This document shows, one piece after another, positions 11,858-22,389 of a DNA stretch of 64,000 nucleotides. The stretch's first letter is position 1. Each line of letters begins with the position of its first letter. The translations under genes were made by a program, and so were the position numbers. The stretch comes from Periplaneta americana (Eukaryota > Arthropoda > Insecta > Blattodea > Blattidae). The stretch covers positions 164,452,102 through 164,516,101 of the forward strand of contig NC_091132.1 in NCBI RefSeq assembly GCF_040183065.1, given 5' to 3'. The notes below the pieces were generated by a model. That model ran no database searches. It saw only the letters and a list, made by a program, of their open reading frames with translations, and was not told where the DNA came from.

Positions 11858-11976
11858 CTTGACTATAATGGTAATTAAGACGCTCGTATGAAAATTATGA
11901 AACTCGCTTGCGCTCGTTTCATAAAATACTCGCGTCTTAATTACTACCATTATGGGCTCGTTGCATAATGTACTAT
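11858..11976. repeat. Imperfect hairpin
   Basis: ACTATAATGGTAATTAAGAC near 11861 is answered by GCGTCTTAATTACTACCATT near 11932, with a central ATGAAACTCGCTTGCGCTCG palindromic core. It could be the end of a small inverted-repeat element inserted in the Tigger copy, perhaps linked to the recombinase fragment upstream. Confidence 0.5.
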
Positions 11977-12058
11977 TATGGTACGGATTATCCGATTTTT
12001 TCGTTTAACCGTTCTGTCCACCCCCTTCATTACCACGGATAATAGAGGTTCTACTGTA

Positions 12059-13509
12059 CTTCCTCCGTTACGTAACTTCTCAGTCACCAGTACTCACGTT
12101 ACTAACAAGAGATTACCAGCACACTGCTTGAAAATCCTGCTCTCAATCGCTGTCATATTCATTTTCACACTGACTTGCCATCGGGAAGGCTCTTAATGCA
12201 ACCCTCCCAAAAAGGCTCGATTTTCTTGGGCATTCTGCAGTGAGACACCATGCACTCTGACTATCAAATTACTAACTACTGGTGTGTCACCTCTGACCAC
12301 AGTTCAGTTGTCGTGTGACTCCTTATGCACATGACGTCATTCAAAAATCGTTATCAAAGATCGGGGGAAAAAAAAAACCTGTATTAGAGAATTTAGCTGG
12401 CGACATGGGACCATTGAGGGAGGACCAAACTGAATTATTGGTAATTTTTAAACTGTGAAAGATAAATAAATTAATTTTTGCCTACTAGTTCTGGGCATTA
12501 CTTAGTATATGCATGCAAATTTTCAAAGCTGTAGTGTAAGTAATATCAGCAATAACTTTAATTTTATGTTAATATTTTGATATCTATATACGTAATTCCT
12601 ATCTTGTGCTACAATTTCACAAATTTCTTAATATTCTCCTTTTTCAACGTAGATTTTTGCATGGTGAAACATAACTGGAATTTAGTTTGCTCAAGTTCGA
12701 TTTATAAAAACTGTGAAATTTAATCATTTCAAAATTAAAAAAAAAAAAAAAGAAAAAAAAAACATCATCCATATTAGGGAATTAAAAAATTTTACATCCA
12801 ATCACACCTTACACTACACAAAACTGAATGCCAATTTTCAAATATTCAAATACACTGAAACAACAGAAAAAAATTCAGAACAATATGTCAATGAAGAAGT
12901 GAATGTGTAAAAAAAAAAGTACACCGAGGAAATAGACACCAAAGTTTAAATGCATGCTACATATATCTCAAACTCTAGAAGTTGGACACATGATATGTGT
13001 ACTATCTGAACAAGACTCTCTGTCTCAATGCGCAAATAAACAGTTAGAAAATTGATGAAAACCACAGTAATTTTGAAATGAAGAGAGTAGAATAGATACC
13101 TCACGACTTTAAAAATGGCGGTAGAAATGGGATACGCAAATGAAACTTGGTGAAATGATTCACAACAATATTCAGAATTTCTTAATGTAAAAATCCAAAA
13201 ATCACATTTTTAGGCCATTATATACCTATTATTCAGTTCAGTGCCCCCTTAAATTGAGCCTGAGGCCAAAAATACAACGAAGAAGAAGAGCGTGTAGTTC
13301 GTCTTGTGATTATGGTTTGTGTGGAGATTGCATTTACGGATATCGGATATTTAGCAGAGTTAATGTTCAGCAGGGCATATCCAGATCATCGTGAATGCAT
13401 GCATTATTTTTTCATGGAAACTGAAGAAATTTATCCAGGTCTTCATTAATGTGAGGTAAGTGATCGTAGTTTGCTATTTACTGTGCTGTTTCGTCGTTGA
13501 CATAGATTC
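12059..13509. other. Intronic stretch, no gene seen
   Basis: AT-rich DNA with A-runs around 12738-12760. A CRE-like TGACGTCA lies near 12333. I find no coding frame of a known family and no clear element ends. Confidence 0.4.
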
Positions 13510-13517
13510 GGTTAGAC

Positions 13518-14674
13518 CAGGCATGTCAATTGACGCCCACAGGAGCAAGCACGCACTTTAGAGCCCAGGAGAGCCTGAGCACTTTACAGTGGAAAGGAAA
13601 GAGACAGACGAAAGAGGTGGTATATGCAGCTTGGTCGAGCTATATTCAGGGATGGCCAGCACTGATTCAATAGATAAAGGGAAGAGAACTTATTAAAACT
13701 GTATCCATGTTAATTTTTAGATTTGCCTGAGAAGTGTAAGTACATTATAAGAATGTAAGTTTTAATTTTAATGCTCATTTTTCACAAGTTTGATATTTTT
13801 ATTCAAAAGAAATATTTTCTCAACTTTTCGTATAGAAAAGTGAAATTTTCAGGTATAGGCCTATTTATTTAGTAGCCTTATAAAATGTTTTCGTAAATCT
13901 ACTATACCGTATATACGTATTACTGAAGATAGTATATTGAAAATTTTGAAAATATTTGCATGGAAATTGTAAGGAAATGAATTAACAAAGCAACTACTGT
14001 TACATCATATGCAAAAGATACGTGCCCATGTGTTGTAAAAATGTCAGCAGATTTTGAGAAAATAATTTAATATTCTGATGATAGGAAGTTGCTCACAAAT
14101 ATCATCTTAAAAGCATAATGAGATAAGAGTTTTGTTATGTAATATTAGTTACACTTAAAACAGATACAGTACCTAGGTAACTTTGCTTTGTACTGTAATA
14201 TTGTTTTGATTAGTTTATTGATTACTTTTGTAAGGCTAAAGATACCATCAATATAAATTCCAACTTATCATGTCATACTCAATCTCTTTCTTTGGAATAT
14301 CACTTTCTTTATGAATGATGTGTTTCATCCACTTAATACAGTATAGGCCTAATATTATACTACTATGGAATTTAAGTGAATATTCCTTCTTAACTCTCTA
14401 TTATGTTATTAAGATTTAAAAAACAAGTGCAATATTAAGAAATCAGTGTTAGTACTTTTGTTTTACAGACAATATAGATAATATTAAACAGAAAGAAGCC
14501 ATATAAAAATAACGACATAAAATTTCACGTTCCGTTTGAAGTTTGTGCACCACTGTTTTCTTAATCCAACAGGTTGCTTATTCATATACACAACCCTTTC
14601 TCTTTCCATACTTAGCGCTTGCTGCCCGCACACGACGTCTAGGTCAGAAAAATGCGCTTGCTTTGACATCACTG
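13518..14674. mobile_element. hAT-type non-autonomous element, 1157 bp
   Basis: The left end is CAGGCATGTCAATTGACG and the right end TTGACATCACTG. The flanking 8-mers are identical, GGTTAGAC at 13510-13517 and 14675-14682. Just inside each end are GC-rich subterminal blocks with GCAAGC words. The perfect duplication suggests a fairly recent insertion into intron 1 of gene A. No transposase frame remains. Confidence 0.85.
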
Positions 14675-14734
14675 GGTTAGACTATTTAGCTTAGGAGTGT
14701 TAAGTTGAACGTTATTATAAACTGAAATGTGCTA

Positions 14735-14936
14735 AACTAGCGCTGAAGTATTTCCCTTCATACTCCGCTTATACACTTTGCATAGACGAATCTGTAACAG
14801 GTTAGATTTGGTTAGTTTAGGCTTTTATTATGCCTTGCATAAATGATCAACTGCATCTCCACAAAAAGAATTCCCTTATAAATTCAATGATTTTCACTTC
14901 AGAAATCACTGGAACTATCTCAGCGCTAGTTACACC
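14735..14936. mobile_element. MITE of the AACTAGCGCTGAGGTAG family
   Basis: The terminal inverted repeats are AACTAGCGCTGAAGTA and, inverted, AACTAGCGCTGAGATA. The interior carries AGGTTAGATTTGGTTAG and GATCAACTGCATCTCCAC. About 200 bp. Further copies lie at 29084-29512. The target duplication is unclear. Confidence 0.7.
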
Positions 14937-15197
14937 TTGAAATGTAACTCTGATGTTGTCTACATTTAAAGTTTTTTTTCCGTTTTGTTTTTGCGAAGTT
15001 TTGTTTTTAATTTACTTGCGAAAGTTGGAAGTTTTTAGATTGTTTTAACTTATTCCAAATGTTAACGTTTTCCGCTCATTTTTTCTTAGCATTTTCATTT
15101 TTGGAGTACAAATCGGGGGTTTTTGGAATGTATTTTTTTCTCGAAAGGACAGCAGCAGTTATTCTGGATATTTACCAATAAATATTGTAAACACTTT

Positions 15198-15320
15198 TTT
15201 TTAGTAGGTTATTTTACGACGATTTATCAATCTCTAGGTTATTTAGCGTCTGAATGAGATGAAGATGATAATGCCAGTGAAATGAGTCCGAGGTCCAACA
15301 TCGAAAGTTACCCAGCATTG
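15198..15320 (-). mobile_element. SINE B copy 2, head missing
   Basis: Only the 3' half of the family B SINE is present (tail TTATTTTACGACG, body to TTACCCAGCA); the tRNA-like head is absent. It ends 30 bases from the donor site of gene A exon 1, inside the intron. Confidence 0.85.
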
Positions 15321-15350
15321 TAATCACTAATTACTCTCAATATAAACTAC

Positions 15351-15448
15351 CTGAGATAAAGAATTCTCCTCTGCTGCATCAGTTTCATTACTTCTTTCTA
15401 TTGTCAGAGGGTCGATCTCACATTCCATCTTGATCACGTCCATCGTGA
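15351..15448 (-). CDS. Zinc-finger gene A, exon 1 (start codon exon)
   Basis: Minus-strand exon between a polypyrimidine acceptor ending CAG (15451-15449) and a donor CAG|GTAGTT (15350). Five 5' UTR bases precede ATG at 15443-15441. The 31 codons begin MDVIKMECEIDPLTIE and end in phase 0, matching gene A exon 2. The same opening is seen in gene B (MDVIKIEPDVVPL) and gene C (MDVCKTEPEFDPL), which fixes the start. This is the family's N-terminal module, acidic and with an IKME motif at Lys5. An upstream non-coding exon is implied by the acceptor but not found. Confidence 0.8.
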
Positions 15449-15739
15449 CTGAAAAAAAAAATAAGAAACTTAGGAACTGGATAATACGCATGGTGGAGCA
15501 ACATCGATTACGCTGGCCACTAGTCACCAGGCCTTAGTAAGCCATGTGAAACAAAAGACAATCGAAATAGTGGTAGTCAAATTTGCGACTATATTCTTAA
15601 ATAATTGACTCCTCTAGACAAGTCGAAGTATATGGAGTATAACAGTGGTGTTCTGAATACACTGAAAGAAAATGAAAATGTGGTAAGATCTTACAGTAAA
15701 TTATAACAACAAAATAAAGAAAAAAGGTATGGTTCACGG
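15449..15739. other. Intron upstream of gene A exon 1; no feature seen
   Basis: Contains the polypyrimidine tract of the exon 1 acceptor (minus strand) and otherwise anonymous AT-rich DNA. Confidence 0.4.
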
Positions 15740-15895
15740 AAGTAAGTAAGTAAATAAATGAATAAATAAGTCAATAAGTAAATAATAAGTAAATAATAAC
15801 TAAGTAAGTAACTAAGTAAATAAGTAAACAAATATATAAAGTAAGTAAATAAATAAATTAATTAATTAATAAACAAACAAACAATTAAATATATA
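15740..15895. repeat. (TAAG/TAAA)n degenerate microsatellite
   Basis: About 155 bases of tetranucleotide AAGT/AAAT repeats with drift. Similar TAAG-rich tracts follow the 3' ends of RTE-like elements in this window, so it could be an old LINE tail. Confidence 0.75.
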
Positions 15896-15954
15896 CTCAT
15901 AATTGCATAGGAGTGTCACTAATACACCCAAACCCCCTCTCTTCCACGCTTCAG

Positions 15955-16260
15955 TATATTTCTTGAAACTCTTGTCGTATGTACATAACAATTCTGCTCT
16001 GTTAGAATATTCTTTTAAGCTTTCCCTCCAGGATAGCTCAAGTGTTTTAAATTTAGCCTACATAGGTTCTGTATTTTAGATTATATTACTATTATACTAT
16101 TATATTATATTACTACAGTTTGATGAAACACTTAGGTTTTTACACTTCAGTGTAACTGATTTATGGCAACGAAATTTTGATGGCAGGCGCACTTTCAATT
16201 TTCTTCAAACATGGAGGCCCAATGGCCACTCTACAATATTTCTCTTCTAACTCGTTGGTA
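15955..16260 (+). repeat. Dispersed repeat alpha, copy 1 (uninterrupted)
   Basis: Collinear with 26460-26769. Shared landmarks, in order, are TATTCTTTTAAGC, GATAGCTCAAGTGTTTTAAA, TTTATTTTAGATTA-type, GATGAAACACTTAGGTTTTT, and CAATTTTCTTCAAACATGG. After the last landmark this copy runs straight through CTCTACAATATTTC...TAACTCG, the position where copy 2 carries the P-like element. The class is unknown. Confidence 0.7.
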
Positions 16261-17007
16261 TCAGCTCAACAAACCCTACCTAACTTATCGCTAGCAGTGG
16301 TGATATCCCTCAGTAATGTTGAGAATGAAGGAGGTAGAGCGAGAAAAAATATATACAAATTTCTCCTTTTAACGACGTCACAGGATAACGTCATGGCCTT
16401 ATGTTGGCGACATTCTGTATTTAGTTCCATTTGGACGTAACCATAACAGAACGGTTGAAAGCTACCGTAGCTAATTCTCCAGTTTAGCGGAAACGGAAAT
16501 TGACATGCAATTTGTCAGCTATTTGAATATACTTACTAGCATGTGCAATAAAAATTCCAACCTCCGCAGCACACGCACGCACGTAAACACAACAAAAACT
16601 AGCACAGATGGCCATGTTGATTCTAGGATTGTTACAGTATTTACCTTACAAACAAATTCGGAGAATTGAAGACTGAAGTTGTCAGAAATATTTTTACTTT
16701 ACGATTGTTGAAACGAGTTACATCATTAGAATCTACTCTTATTATACAGCGTGTATCAAAAGGTTAGGTCAATTTTTGAGGAGTTAATAGAGGATCTGAT
16801 TTGCTGCAAAAAATGTTAATACCATTTTACCGAATTCATATCAGTTTTCGAGTTGCACGATGATTAATGTACATTTCACTATTATACTCTATAGACCCAT
16901 TTTTCGTTTTATTTTGATAAGTATGCACTGCTTTGATGAGTGTACTGTATTTTTATAGCCTACATCCGGTTTCTTCAACTGGTAGTGATTAGCAATGGTC
17001 TAGTTTC

Positions 17008-17215
17008 TTGGCCAGCGCAGTCGCCAGACTTCATATCACAGAAGCAACATGTCTATAGTTGAGATAACAAATAAAATAGGATCTATTCGCAAAGATTCAT
17101 ACAACTCCAGTGGAGATACAACAACAAGCAGTATGGAACTTGCAATGCAAGATTGGATGCACGCTGAATTGTTATGTATGTGAGAGTAGAAGATATTTTG
17201 TTCTGAGGGACATTA
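17008..17215 (+). pseudogene. Mariner-like transposase C-terminal relic
   Basis: One frame reads SWPAQSPDFIS, the conserved block preceding the third catalytic residue in mariner transposases. A second frame downstream reads KIHTTPVEIQQQAVWNLQ, resembling the following helical region. The change of frame, the stops and the missing N-terminal two thirds show a dead copy. Confidence 0.55.
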
Positions 17216-17291
17216 ATGAAATATCAGAGTAGGTTATGCTTATCCATGTACTTACCATGATTAATTACCGGAAATAAAATACTAAATGGGT

Positions 17292-17549
17292 CCACAGCGT
17301 GGCTAACGAGAAAGACAGGCTTCGGCACGAATTGGCGTCACGTGATTATCATGGTCCAGTCATGGCCATATTGACAATCGCCTAATATAAATACTTGTTC
17401 TAAGTTGTAAAAAACATTGCTATATTGCTATTGCTATATTGAACTCCTGTTAAACTTGCATTTATACATAAACTTGTTCAATGTTGGCCATGTCATGACT
17501 AAAAATGTGACGTCGGGCCATAGCCTGTCTTTCCGTTGGCCACAGTCCA
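17292..17549. repeat. Fold-back element nested in the mariner-like copy
   Basis: Arms of about 60 bp: GTGGCTAACGAGAAAGACAG near 17299 pairs with CTGTCTTTCCGTTGGCCAC near 17526, and ACGTCAC/GTGACGT blocks pair further in. The pattern is that of a MITE inserted in the host element. Confidence 0.6.
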
Positions 17550-17699
17550 CAGAGTGTCACATTCATGAGAAAATGTATCTTCTTGCCAGTCAAAAAAACG
17601 GGGAAGAATTCGGAAAAATTATATTAACATTTCTGCAGCAAATCGTATCCAATATCACCTCCTAAAGGATTGCCTTACCTTTTGATACACCCTATATAT

Positions 17700-17875
17700 C
17701 ATGCGTACTTCCATTCAGTTATAACGTATGGGTAATGTTTTGGGGTAATTCACCAATTGCCAAAACTATATTCAAATTACAGAAAAGAGCTATTACGTCA
17801 GTAGTACAAATCAATCAAAGAACTATACGTTCACAATTGGCAAAACTCCGTTATGGGAGTTTACTAAACCTTACC
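17700..17875 (+). pseudogene. Non-LTR (Jockey/CR1-like) RT C-terminal fragment
   Basis: The frame includes VMFWGNSPIAKTIFKLQKRA followed by ITSVVQINQRT. FWGNS...IF.LQKRAIR is the C-terminal landmark of Jockey/CR1-type reverse transcriptases. The same block occurs in the longer copy at 40085-40955. The family signature is lost after about codon 60. Truncated at the 5' side by the mariner-like element or by deletion. Confidence 0.7.
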
Positions 17876-18039
17876 ACTTCATTGAATGCGGAGTTTCCTT
17901 CCATTAATCTGAACCATTGTCGCTACTGATTGACAAGTCATCTGATGCATCACTCTTATTAGTTAAACATTCAACTAACGAACTTATTCTGTCAGTTACA
18001 CTGTCTATTACATTAGCACTAGAAAAATATTGTTCTTTC

Positions 18040-18816
18040 CAGGGGCGATTTCTTAGGGCATGCTATGCTTGCTGCGCAAGCCCAATATTTTCGTAGAATG
18101 TATATTTCTCAAAATGGGATTACGTACATTAAAATTTATTTTGATTTTTGGAACATTGTATAGGCGTAATACCATCCGCAGGTTTGCACACCGCAAGTAT
18201 CGCAACGCTTGCTCGTTTCTCGGAGCTAGAGGAAAGATGTAGAAATAGCGAGAATATGATGCGCGCGCAAGTGCCTTCCTTCTTAGTCCGTCCTAGGCGC
18301 ACATGCTTCTGTTATGTGCTGTTTGAAGCTCTGGTCCGAGATCTACACCACTCAGGGACTATTTAACGTTACACAGAGCAGTATTGACAGCGGGAATGTG
18401 CTGTGCATGTATTATTAATTCTTAAACATTAATTTGAAGTATTGCAATGAGTTCGGAATTGTGTGTTATTGAAACCTTATTATTGAATCCATTTTCCCGA
18501 AGGACTATTCAAGAGAAGACAGTCATTATAGAGAATATGTGCGCTCGTTCAGTGCAGCTCAATACAACAATATGCATTGGTTGGCAGGGTCGAAAAAAAA
18601 CTAAATAAACTTTTGTTGGCCATGTTTGTTATATCATATCGAACTTCTACAGTTGATAAGCGAATATGATCCATAACTCAAAATGATTTCATAATTATAA
18701 AATAAATTATTTATGTGGGTCTGATTATTTTTATTAATTATGAATTATTATATCCTCCCATCTTCCCCTATGAATAAAAGAGCAAGCCTAACTTTCGTGA
18801 CTAGCATTCGCCCCTG
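18040..18816. mobile_element. hAT-type non-autonomous element, 777 bp
   Basis: The ends are CAGGGGCGATTTC and ATTCGCCCCTG. The 8-bp flanks are identical, GTTCTTTC at 18032-18039 and 18817-18824. The interior is AT-rich with short frames, none transposase-like. CAGGGGCG-type termini with 8-bp duplications are standard for hAT. Confidence 0.85.
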
Positions 18817-18824
18817 GTTCTTTC

Positions 18825-19394
18825 TTATTTTTAACGTGCTCAACACATTTCTTCCATTTGTCTTTTCCATATTATGCGAAAAGGTGGCGACACAAACATT
18901 ATGTGGGGACAGAATTTGTTATAAAAATCCAATTGAAAAGACAGGAGACAACCGACTAAACATTTTAGTCTGTCCCTATAAATAAATGAAACCAATCAAA
19001 ACAATAAGTGCTTATTTTAGAGCATGATTGGGTTATGACGCTAAATAATGTTTAAGTACGCGCTACTTGACGGACCGCGAACAGTCAGACATAAACTTTA
19101 CAAGTGATGATATCTTGTTGACCCATTCTAATAACATGGCGTTTTTTTCAACATACGGTAATATCTATTTAGATAATTTCATTCACTGCAACTACCCACT
19201 ATTTATTCAAGAAAAAAAGTTTATACTTCAAAAACATATATTCCCATACTACAGTAGCATAAAACAAACCTCTATTAAGAAGTCTTACATTTGTTATGTG
19301 ACGGTTACTCCAATATCTTAAAAAAAAAACTGCAAACAATACTCTTGAACATGGTTTTTTCTTTATTAGAATTTGACTACTACTTTTTGAGTTA
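18825..19394. other. Non-coding stretch, no gene seen
   Basis: AT-rich DNA between a hAT element and an RTE-like LINE. Short frames here match nothing I recognise. Confidence 0.4.
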
Positions 19395-19835
19395 TTATTT
19401 ACTTACTTACAAATGGCTTTTAAGGAACCTGGAGGTTTATTGTCGCCCTCACATAAGCCCGCCATTGGTACGTATCCTGTGCAAGATTAATCCAGTCTCT
19501 ATTACCGCATCCCACCTCCCTCAAATCCATTTTAATATTATCCTCCCCTCTACGTCTCGGCCTCCCCAAAGGTCTTTTTCCCTCCGGCCTCTCAATTAAC
19601 ACTCTATATGCATTTCTGGATTCGCCCATACATGCCACATGCCCTGCCCATCTTAAACGTGTGGATTTAATACTCCTAATTATGTCCAGTGAAGAATACA
19701 AAGCGTGCAGTTCTGCTTTGTGTAACTTTCTCCATTCTCCTGTAACTTCATCCCTCTTAGCCTTCTCAAACACCCTTAATCTCTGTTCCTCTCTCAAAGC
19801 GAGAGTCCAAGTTTCACAACCATATAGAACATGAC
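19395..19835 (-). pseudogene. RTE-like LINE, 3' end of ORF2
   Basis: The minus-strand frame is open for about 130 codons. Landmarks in order: ETWTLALREEQRLRVFEKAK, KRDEVTGEWRKLHKAELHAL, RLRWAGHVACMGESRNAYRV, GKRPLGRPRRRGEDNIKMDL, and WRAYVRATINLQVP then stop. This is the abundant C-terminal region of cockroach RTE-like elements whose 5' UTR also appears at 39450. The 3' UTR is very short and ends in a TAAG-rich tail. The copy is 5'-truncated at an (ATT)n tract, as is usual for LINEs. Relatives in this window: 39667-40080, 45035-45550, 46895-46990 and 60385-60605. Confidence 0.85.

Positions 19836-19886
<51 letters not shown>
19836..19886. repeat. (ATT)n microsatellite
   Basis: An uninterrupted run of about 16 ATT units, directly next to the 5' truncation point of the LINE fragment. 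Confidence 0.9.
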
Positions 19887-19887
<1 letters not shown>

Positions 19888-20566
19888 GTATAAACAATGC
19901 GAAAATATTCTGCTTTATTGCAAGTTTACGTAAGTAACGCTTCTTTCCATTAAGGGCTGACAATTAGGAAGGACGTGAATTGTGTCACTTTTTAAGATTG
20001 ACGCATGCGCAGACAAACGGAGTTTACTAAATTGTTCCCCTCCTATAGCTGTAGCGAGTACTTTATAATTCTGGGCATTCTCCCTCTACCATGTACATGT
20101 ATTTTTTAAACTTTAGTATACTATATAAAAGCTAATTTAGACCAATTCCCAAAAAATGAAGACATCCATTCTTATCATACGAAGAAAAATGATATTCACA
20201 ACACTTCCTTTAATACCACATTATATAACTTAAATATAGTTTTATTCATACTGGTCTTAAAATGTATAACTGCTTGCCTTGTTACCTGAAAGAAATATCT
20301 GTCCTCCAAAGATTTAAACGAACCTTATTCACTTTGCTGTTACACCACTGCTTCTATAGCGTTGATGAATTCTTGGAATTTCTCTGTCTCAGGTACTAAC
20401 TTCAAGACGTACTGCAAACGGACCTTATAGCCGAAATCGACCTGACCTGTAGTTTTTTACAATTAAGTCCCAAGTTTTGTATATTTGTATTTGTGTTGAT
20501 TTTAATTATTTAATTATAGCTATTACTTTATGTGTATTATATAATTAATTATTAGTTTGTAAACAT
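19887..20566. other. Non-coding stretch, no gene seen
   Basis: Anonymous DNA. An NRF-1-like GCATGCGCA lies near 20004 without any gene start nearby. Confidence 0.4.
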
Positions 20567-20574
20567 GACATGTT

Positions 20575-21466
20575 CAGGGTTGCCAGATGTCCGATTTGAA
20601 GGGACATGTCCCGATTTTCATATAAAAATCCCGAGTCATACTTCGATTCGAGACGGGACGCAAAAATCCCTCGATTAGAAAATTAACATCAGTTACGGTT
20701 TATAACTTTATCGTTATCTAGTACCTATTTTCTTCTAGGCTTAAATACTTACATTAAATTTGAATTAATTTTCTTAACAAAGTAGGTTTGCAAATTGGAA
20801 AAAGCTAATATTTAGGCTAGCGTAGGTTTGTGACAGTGACTTCAATGGCGAATATATTTATAAACATTTAAAAAGACACGTTCATCAGAAATCCACAGCA
20901 CAGAGAATGGGAAAAAGCTCATCGAAAATGCAACAGTGCAGTGATAAAATACGTATATAAACTTTGAAAATGTATTCTGTATGTTAAATGATGGGTTTAG
21001 AGCGGTAATATGTTAAGTCCTAAAATAAACATGACTATAGGAATCAATCAATTTTATGGCACTGTAATCAATTAATAAATATTCAAATGGGTTAAACGAG
21101 CGGTGAGCGACTTCCGCCGATTTTGGAATAGACACCGATGCATTTAGGTTAGGTTAGTTTAGGCTTTTAATATCCCATCAAGATGAAGGTGAAAGCGATT
21201 GAGTGTGATTTTTTGTTTTCTATGTTGGCAGTTCAAGTGCATCGGTATCTATTCCAAAATCGGCGGAAGTCGCTCAACGCTCTTTCACCAAATTACAATT
21301 TTGAGATTCAAATTATTAGTTTCAACTGCACATGAAGGGATAATTTTTTTTTGTCCAGTCATAAAAATTTCAACTTTGCCCACATTCATTCTTTAAGACA
21401 ACACGTAAGTATTGTACATGATGGAAAAGGAGCCCTCCTTGGTAGATCTAAAATCTGGCAACCCTG
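20575..21466. mobile_element. hAT-type non-autonomous element, 892 bp
   Basis: The ends are CAGGGTTGCCAGATGT and AAATCTGGCAACCCTG. The 8-bp flanks GACATGTT (20567-20574) and GACATGTC (21467-21474) match at 7 of 8. A small MITE is nested at 21105-21275. No transposase remains. Confidence 0.85.
21105..21275. mobile_element. Small MITE nested in a hAT element
   Basis: The inverted repeats are nearly perfect for about 38 bp, starting GAGCGACTTCCGCCGATTTT on both strands and ending at ACCGATGCA. The interior contains TTAGGTTAGGTTAG, close to the insect telomere repeat, as in the MITE family at 14735. Confidence 0.75.
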
Positions 21467-21474
21467 GACATGTC

Positions 21475-22014
21475 CCATATCATCAGTGGATGCAATAAAT
21501 GATTATCATTATTTTCCACCGACATATTATAATAAAACAATAGTGTGCATTGATAGCATAGCATAATAGTTTCAAATGAAGTCTGAGTTCAATTTTGATA
21601 TACGAATCACAGAATGAAATCCATTGCTCCATTTCTCCACTTTGAGCAGATGTGCACCACAAAGCAGATTGAAGTCGGATTGTGAAGAATAAATCATGCA
21701 ACTTATGGTTATACAAAATACAGTGTAACAATATACATCTACCTTTGTGGAAGAATACAATGAATTGCTAACAGTCTATAGCATTTGCCACGTTCAATAT
21801 CAATTGAGTACAAAGTAATTGGGATAATATTGAAACTTTAATCGATCGAATCTTTCAGAATGGTATGATCAAGGCAGGCGTGACAGTAGTTTGCGTAAGA
21901 ACAGTGACGCCAACACCCAATGAGGAAAAGTCAGAAACTGACTATTAAAAGTGGCAGAAAATGCTAAAATGAGAGAACTAGCGAGTATCAACCACGCAGA
22001 AAGTAAAAGCACAG
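21475..22014. other. Non-coding stretch, no gene seen
   Basis: Anonymous AT-rich DNA with no recognisable frame or element end. Confidence 0.4.
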
Positions 22015-22203
22015 TCTAGTATATACAGTCACGAACTCACAAAGCTTCAGTTTATGAGGATACTAGGAACAATAGACTGTGCAGATACTATTTCGCATTG
22101 TCTGTGATGAGGCGATAGTAGCGATCCTAGTGGTTAGCATATATGAATGCATATTTACTATGTATTGAGCTTCGTGACTGTATATAATGTAACAGACTAT
22201 AGT
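22015..22203. mobile_element. MITE with TATATACAGTCACGAA ends
   Basis: TATATACAGTCACGAACTCA at about 22020 is answered by the inverse of TATATACAGTCACGAAGCTC at about 22171-22189. Size about 190 bp. The same ACAGTCACG word occurs in the arms of the larger element at 53658-55581. Confidence 0.55.
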
Positions 22204-22389
22204 AAAAGTTTAAATGTACTCAAACTATGTTACAATGTAACATTAACTCGCGTAACAGACATAGATATCATCCTTCTCCTCGTCCTATTCCTCCCTTATG
22301 AAGTTAGTTCCCGTCACAGCATCTTCAGATTTCTCTGCTTGTTTTCCTTTATGTGTATTCTCCCTTTGTTCTAACACGTAAAACACTTG

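Larger units (their letters stand above)
10350..12056 (+). mobile_element. Tigger/pogo-type element, 1.7 kb
   Basis: The ends are CAGTAGAACCCCGATTATCCG and, inverted, CAGTAGAACCTCTATTATCCG, with TA on each side (10348-10349 and 12057-12058). These are typical of the pogo/Tigger branch of Tc1-mariner. A CENP-B-type helix-turn-helix N-terminus survives at 10684-10835. The middle (about 11100-11980) looks like foreign DNA with a tyrosine-recombinase fragment and a hairpin. The DDE core is missing. Confidence 0.8.
16747..17694. mobile_element. Tc1-mariner-type element with long inverted repeats
   Basis: The left end GCGTGTATCAAAAGGTTAGG and the right end, inverted, GGGTGTATCAAAAGGTAAGG are flanked by TA. 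The similarity extends inward for about 75 bases and includes GATTTGCTGCA...ATGTTAATA on both sides. A decayed mariner transposase C-terminus is inside (17008-17215) and a separate fold-back is nested at 17292-17549. Confidence 0.7.
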
